A stretch of DNA of 64,000 nt from Perca fluviatilis (taxonomy: Eukaryota > Chordata > Actinopteri > Perciformes > Percidae), in contig NC_053119.1 in NCBI RefSeq assembly GCF_010015445.1, positions 24,212,883 to 24,276,882 on the forward strand, written 5' to 3'. The position numbers and the translations under genes were made by a program. This document shows, piece after piece, positions 60,057-64,000 of this stretch. Under the pieces are notes generated by a model. It was given only the letters and a program-made list of their open reading frames with translations, had not been told where the DNA came from and did not search any database. How positions within the stretch are numbered: the stretch's first letter is position 1; every line of letters starts with the position of its first letter.

Positions 60057-60952
60057 ACAAAATGAAGAAAGAGAGGGTAAATAGTGAGGGGCTAAGAGAA
60101 GAGACCGGCTGGAGAAAACGACAGAAAGTGTCCAAAGTTTGGAATCAGTTCAAACGTAATTAAAACGAAAACTCTGTACAATGTGTCTACTGCAAAATCG
60201 AACTAGCTTACCACGATAATAGCACGATATCAGTGCTTCAGCATCTCAACAGAAAACATTGAGTTTAACTTAATCCTCCCTTCCACGAAGCAGACCCGAT
60301 AAAGGTAAAAATCACAGAGTCATATGGATGATGAAACTACACCAAATGCAACAACTACCAAAAACAAAGACAAGAAAATACGTAGTGGTGACCACAATTT
60401 GATCTAAAGAGCTGACTTGTTGACTATCCCTTAGGAAAAACGGCTTGATTGTTGCGCACCATTTTCTCTCTCTCTCTCTTCATGGAGAAACGGCTGATCA
60501 ACGATCTACTAGCATAAGTGTAACAGAGCCGTGTGACATTGTAATCAAATAAATAAATGAAATTAGGTTGAGTATAACTAATATTTACATATAGGCCTAT
60601 ATATGAAACTTGTAGTTCTGAAAGTTAAGTTGCACAACTTAAGGTTATGTTTATGTTTAATGTATGCCTTAGTTTGAGGTTGTAATTGCATTTCAGAAAA
60701 TGTTTTCTTTAAAAACAATGTAATATGGCACTTAAATGCATTTAATATGTTTAGTTTTTTGAGAGATGATATTGTAAGCAATGCATTCAATACAAATGTA
60801 GCTTTTTCTGAAAATTAAACCAAACTATTGTATATTATTGCTCTTCAATTAATAATTATTGCTCTTCAATAAAACAAGTCTTTTTATTAATCAATGGAAT
60901 AATCATTAGAATACTTGACTATTATAATAAATAATCAGTAGCTGCAGCCCTA
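60057..60952 (+). mobile_element. hAT element copy with BED-finger remnant (copy B)
   Basis: From ACAAAATGAAGAAAGAG onwards it matches copy A (44868-45530) closely. It keeps the right end that copy A has lost: reversed, it starts TAGGGCTGCAGCTACTGATT at 60952, comparable to the TAGGGATGCAACGATTATAC left end of copy A. Its own left end has been replaced by the L1-like fragment. The interior has no catalytic domain. GCTCTTCAATTAATAATTATT and related words occur twice near 60838-60875. Confidence 0.75.
60062..60262 (+). pseudogene. BED zinc-finger remnant of a hAT transposase (copy B)
   Basis: One 67-codon frame: MKKERVNSEGLREETGW, QKVSKVWNQFKRN, a TAA stop at codon 34, then SVQCVYCKIELAYHDNSTIS and VLQHLNRKH with a final TGA. 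The finger has C-x2-C and H-x4-H in order. The TAA falls at the same place as in copy A (44872-45063). Copy B has three extra codons near the start and lacks copy A's second stop. The protein cannot be made as one piece from this start. Confidence 0.8.
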
Positions 60953-63301
60953 ATAGGGATGTTGGTCAGAGGTTACTGATAACATAGGTATCCAGGTAAG
61001 TCTTTTTCAAGCTTAACTGTAAGATTGGCAATTAAAAGTCGTTACACTACCTTTTTCTAAAACATAAGGGATTTGTGTTGGATCACTGCTCCGAAGCATT
61101 CCTAATGACTTTGGGCATACGATCTGAGACTTCCACTTTTTGCGTAACTTCATATCCATGACTTCCAAAGTTTAAATTCCCTGAGTGACTTTCATCGCTC
61201 CTAGGCTGTCTCTTCAATCGGTCAAGCAAAAAATATTAATGGGAGTGGACTGCCAAATATCTTTAAAAAAAAAAAATAAAAAAAAAAACAGCAATAACAA
61301 AGTGAGCTGTGGCAGCAAACACAGCATAGCATTTCCTGGAATTGTTTGCTCTGTCTGCACAAGACTTGAAATTTTACCAGACACTTTTTCAAAGAAACGG
61401 GTTTCCAGCAATGTTCCTGCCAAGGTGAAGGGCAAACATGAAGAAACTCAACAGTGAGATGACAAAATAGGGAGGATGGAAAGCATGATGAGAGAAAACC
61501 GCAACAGTAATACAGTGTTTTTTTAGCAGTGGGGGGCAGGTCTGTCAACCCCCCCCCCCTCAGGTTTGTTACAAGTCATTTGGACCAATGCTAGGTTCAT
61601 TCCAAATGAGACCATGCAGTTTGACATGCATCATTTATAATAAAATATCTACTAAGACTGATTGCGCATTGTCCTTATCACAGTATGCAAAACATAGAAC
61701 ATTTGATTATCTATGAAAAGGTATGAAGTTATATTCTTTGCAGAAATGATTATACTTCAACTTCTATCCTGTTCCAGTCCTATCTGTCAACCCACTTCAC
61801 ACTATCTAATTTACTCTTATTTGATTCTCATTTTGGGCATCATCATTAGGAATTGGTGTCACTGCAGTTGAACTGTTGGGTAAAACGGTTGTTTTCATTA
61901 GCTGTGGTGTAGCCACTGCATTGCAGAGTTGCAAAACTGATTGTCAAAATCACAGTACATAGACACACACTACACACTCACAACAGGCAGGGCAGGAGTA
62001 AACAAACGGTTACAAAACAAATCCTGAACTATGTTCATGTACACAACTGAAAATACTTGCACCTTGTATCTTTACTGTTGCCATGAGCCACAGTTCCTGA
62101 CTTGAATTCAGCCATGGTTTCAGAATGAATCATCTGTGCTCTAAGGATTAAGTTGGCTCCAGATTCACCTTTGGTTTCTGGACTGTCCTATAGTTCCGGC
62201 CTGTTATAGCTAAGCAGTTTTTATACAATGGGAATGTGTAAAGAAAAGGTCAAAAGATAAAAAGGTAACTAATAATTGGAGAAACCTACAGTAGCTATAT
62301 TAGAATTTCAACATAATAATATGTATTAATATGTTTTCCCTTTAATATGTATCCTGCCTATGTGAAAGAGTTGCATACAGATGTAGGAACGCCATTCATA
62401 CAGAAATTCTGTTTTACTGCCTCTTTTCTAGGCAATAATAATGACTGTATTTAACTTTAAACCCCCAATAATTCTGTACAAATCTATACATGACATCAGT
62501 GCTATACTGGGTTATGCTTGGAAGTCAGTGTTACTAAGGGATCAAGGACCCTGTAAATTCCCCTTAGGCAATTCCAGGCTGACTGCTTTGACAAGGTGAT
62601 GTCACACAACCACTCACTGCTGCTGCTTTCCTCTGCTCGCAGCTTTCAATTCCACTGGAGGAAAATAGTGTTGGCTAGGTTGATTGGCCAAGTAGCGCAT
62701 CAGAGACACTAGACAACAGTCGGTCTCTGAGCTCAACGCCGCTGCGCTTTATTTTCTTTTGTTCTATCATATAGAATAAAAGACAAAAGATAATGGATTT
62801 TGACATCCTTGGTGGATTGCCTTACAATTTCATTGCAAAGAAAATAAGAACAAATTGAGCTGGATTCTAAAACTGGTTAGAGGAAAAAAAACAAAGGTTG
62901 CATAGTTCCATTCAGAGATGATGGAGGGGAGAATCTGCCTGACTGTTCCCTGCAGAGCAGTGTGCCGAGGCTGTACACCACAATGACCTCCTGCCCGGTG
63001 CTCTGCTGACTATTTCATTTACAGACAGGAGGTCACAAGGGGGACATAGTTTGTACTCTGCAAGAATTCATTACTCCAACCCCATTACCTTGAATAGGAA
63101 ATAAAGTCCCCGGAAAAGGTGGAATTAAAAGAGCTGAGGAAGATGTGCTAGCTTCAAAAACATAACCGCATTTGGGCTGCCAAAGGTTAACTCTTAACAT
63201 TTTCCCACTGGCGGCTGCAGCATCAAGACATGCTTGATGCCAATCTGTGAAGAGACTCAATGTGTACCTTATGATGTCAGTGACTGGGGAAATTGGAATC
63301 T

Positions 63302-63303
<2 letters not shown>
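60953..63303. other. Unique noncoding stretch
   Basis: An A-rich tract lies at 61264-61289 and a C9-type run at 61550-61559. The 90- to 108-codon frames on both strands across the A-rich tract are not convincing. No gene recognised. Confidence 0.5.

Positions 63304-63391
<88 letters not shown>
63304..63391. repeat. Long (TC)n microsatellite
   Basis: About 43 uninterrupted TC units followed by degenerate TC-rich sequence to about 63432. A short (AG)n run lies at 63485-63502. It creates artificial Ser/Leu and Arg/Glu frames. Confidence 0.97.
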
Positions 63392-63393
<2 letters not shown>

Positions 63394-63432
63394 ATTTCTC
63401 TCTCTCTTAATTTCTCTCTTCATTTCTCTCTC

Positions 63433-64000
63433 GCTGACTGCCAGTTCCTGGCATTCAAAACATGTCTGGGTTTGTTAATTAGACAGAGAGAGAGAGAGAG
63501 ACTGTTTATCATGGTAAGAATTTCATCTTTGGCAGTCTGGTGAGGAGTTTAAACGGTTATCTGTTTTTATGAAGTCCGATATCATCAGATAATGATCTTA
63601 GGGTTCTAGTGTTGCCAAAAAATATAGCTCTGCTGTAAAAAAAAAAAAAAAAAAAACTTAAATTCAGCCATTCCTATTTTAAAAACTGACAGTTTAATTT
63701 TGATTATGTATGATATTTCTGCATTGTTTAACATAAGTTACTCTCTTTAGAATAAATTGTATTGCGGTCAGTCAGTACTCTTGACATTAAACATCCCTTA
63801 AACAAAAAGTTAAAATACTGTTTTTAAAAGTTAAAGAATAAGTCTGGTCAATACATGTTATGAAAACCAACATTGTTGGTCCTGTTAATATGTATTGCCT
63901 GTGTAGCCAAACATCTGATATGATTATCCTACACCATAGACCTCCTATTGTTGTTTAAAAACTAAAAGGAATATTTTGACGTTTTGACAAACATGCTCAT
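63433..64000. other. AT-rich noncoding stretch
   Basis: An A20-type run lies at about 63638-63657. Nothing else recognised. Confidence 0.5.

Overview
The window reads as teleost fish nuclear DNA, most likely from a percomorph. The basis is the repeat content: many (TG)n, (TC)n and (CTAT)n microsatellites, fish-type Tc1, hAT, PIF/Harbinger and TTAA-target DNA transposons, and L1-like and L2/CR1-like LINE fragments. I find no host protein-coding exon, tRNA or rRNA gene that I can support. The open reading frames are short and are explained by microsatellites, by transposon coding remnants, or by chance. The window is best described as a gene desert or long intron.

Layout. 1-8.1 kb is unique noncoding sequence with two microsatellites. 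At 8.08-8.28 kb an extreme homopolymer block abuts a decayed hAT transposase (8.33-8.90 kb). 9.65-10.15 kb and 23.83-24.33 kb hold two ~500-bp members of one non-autonomous element family with ~45-bp inverted ends and 7-bp AT-rich target duplications; I could not assign its superfamily. 10.2-21.4 kb is mostly unique. A 236-bp mariner-like MITE with 52-bp arms lies at 21.41-21.65 kb. A 1.3-kb Harbinger-type element with a CAG duplication occupies 25.40-26.72 kb.

27.7-29.8 kb is a three-layer nest: an older dispersed repeat, a long palindromic TTAA-target element inside it, and a hAT element carrying a 47-bp minisatellite inside that. 34.49-36.37 kb is a 1.9-kb hAT-type element containing a Tc1 end and two microsatellites. 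A second decayed hAT transposase lies at 38.86-39.36 kb. 40.06-41.60 kb is a partial hAT-type element containing a 354-bp hAT MITE.

44.4-51.3 kb is a dense transposon cluster: hAT copies with BED zinc-finger remnants, a Harbinger-like element split by a LINE 3' end, and a second Harbinger-like copy without the LINE. 53.65-54.73 kb is a 1.08-kb hAT-type element. 59.28-60.95 kb is a TTAA-element end, an L1-like reverse transcriptase fragment and a second BED-finger hAT copy joined together. The remaining stretches are unique noncoding DNA.

The parts form no pathway. What links them is repeated nesting of non-autonomous DNA transposons, several of which kept only the DNA-binding (BED finger) part of a transposase.
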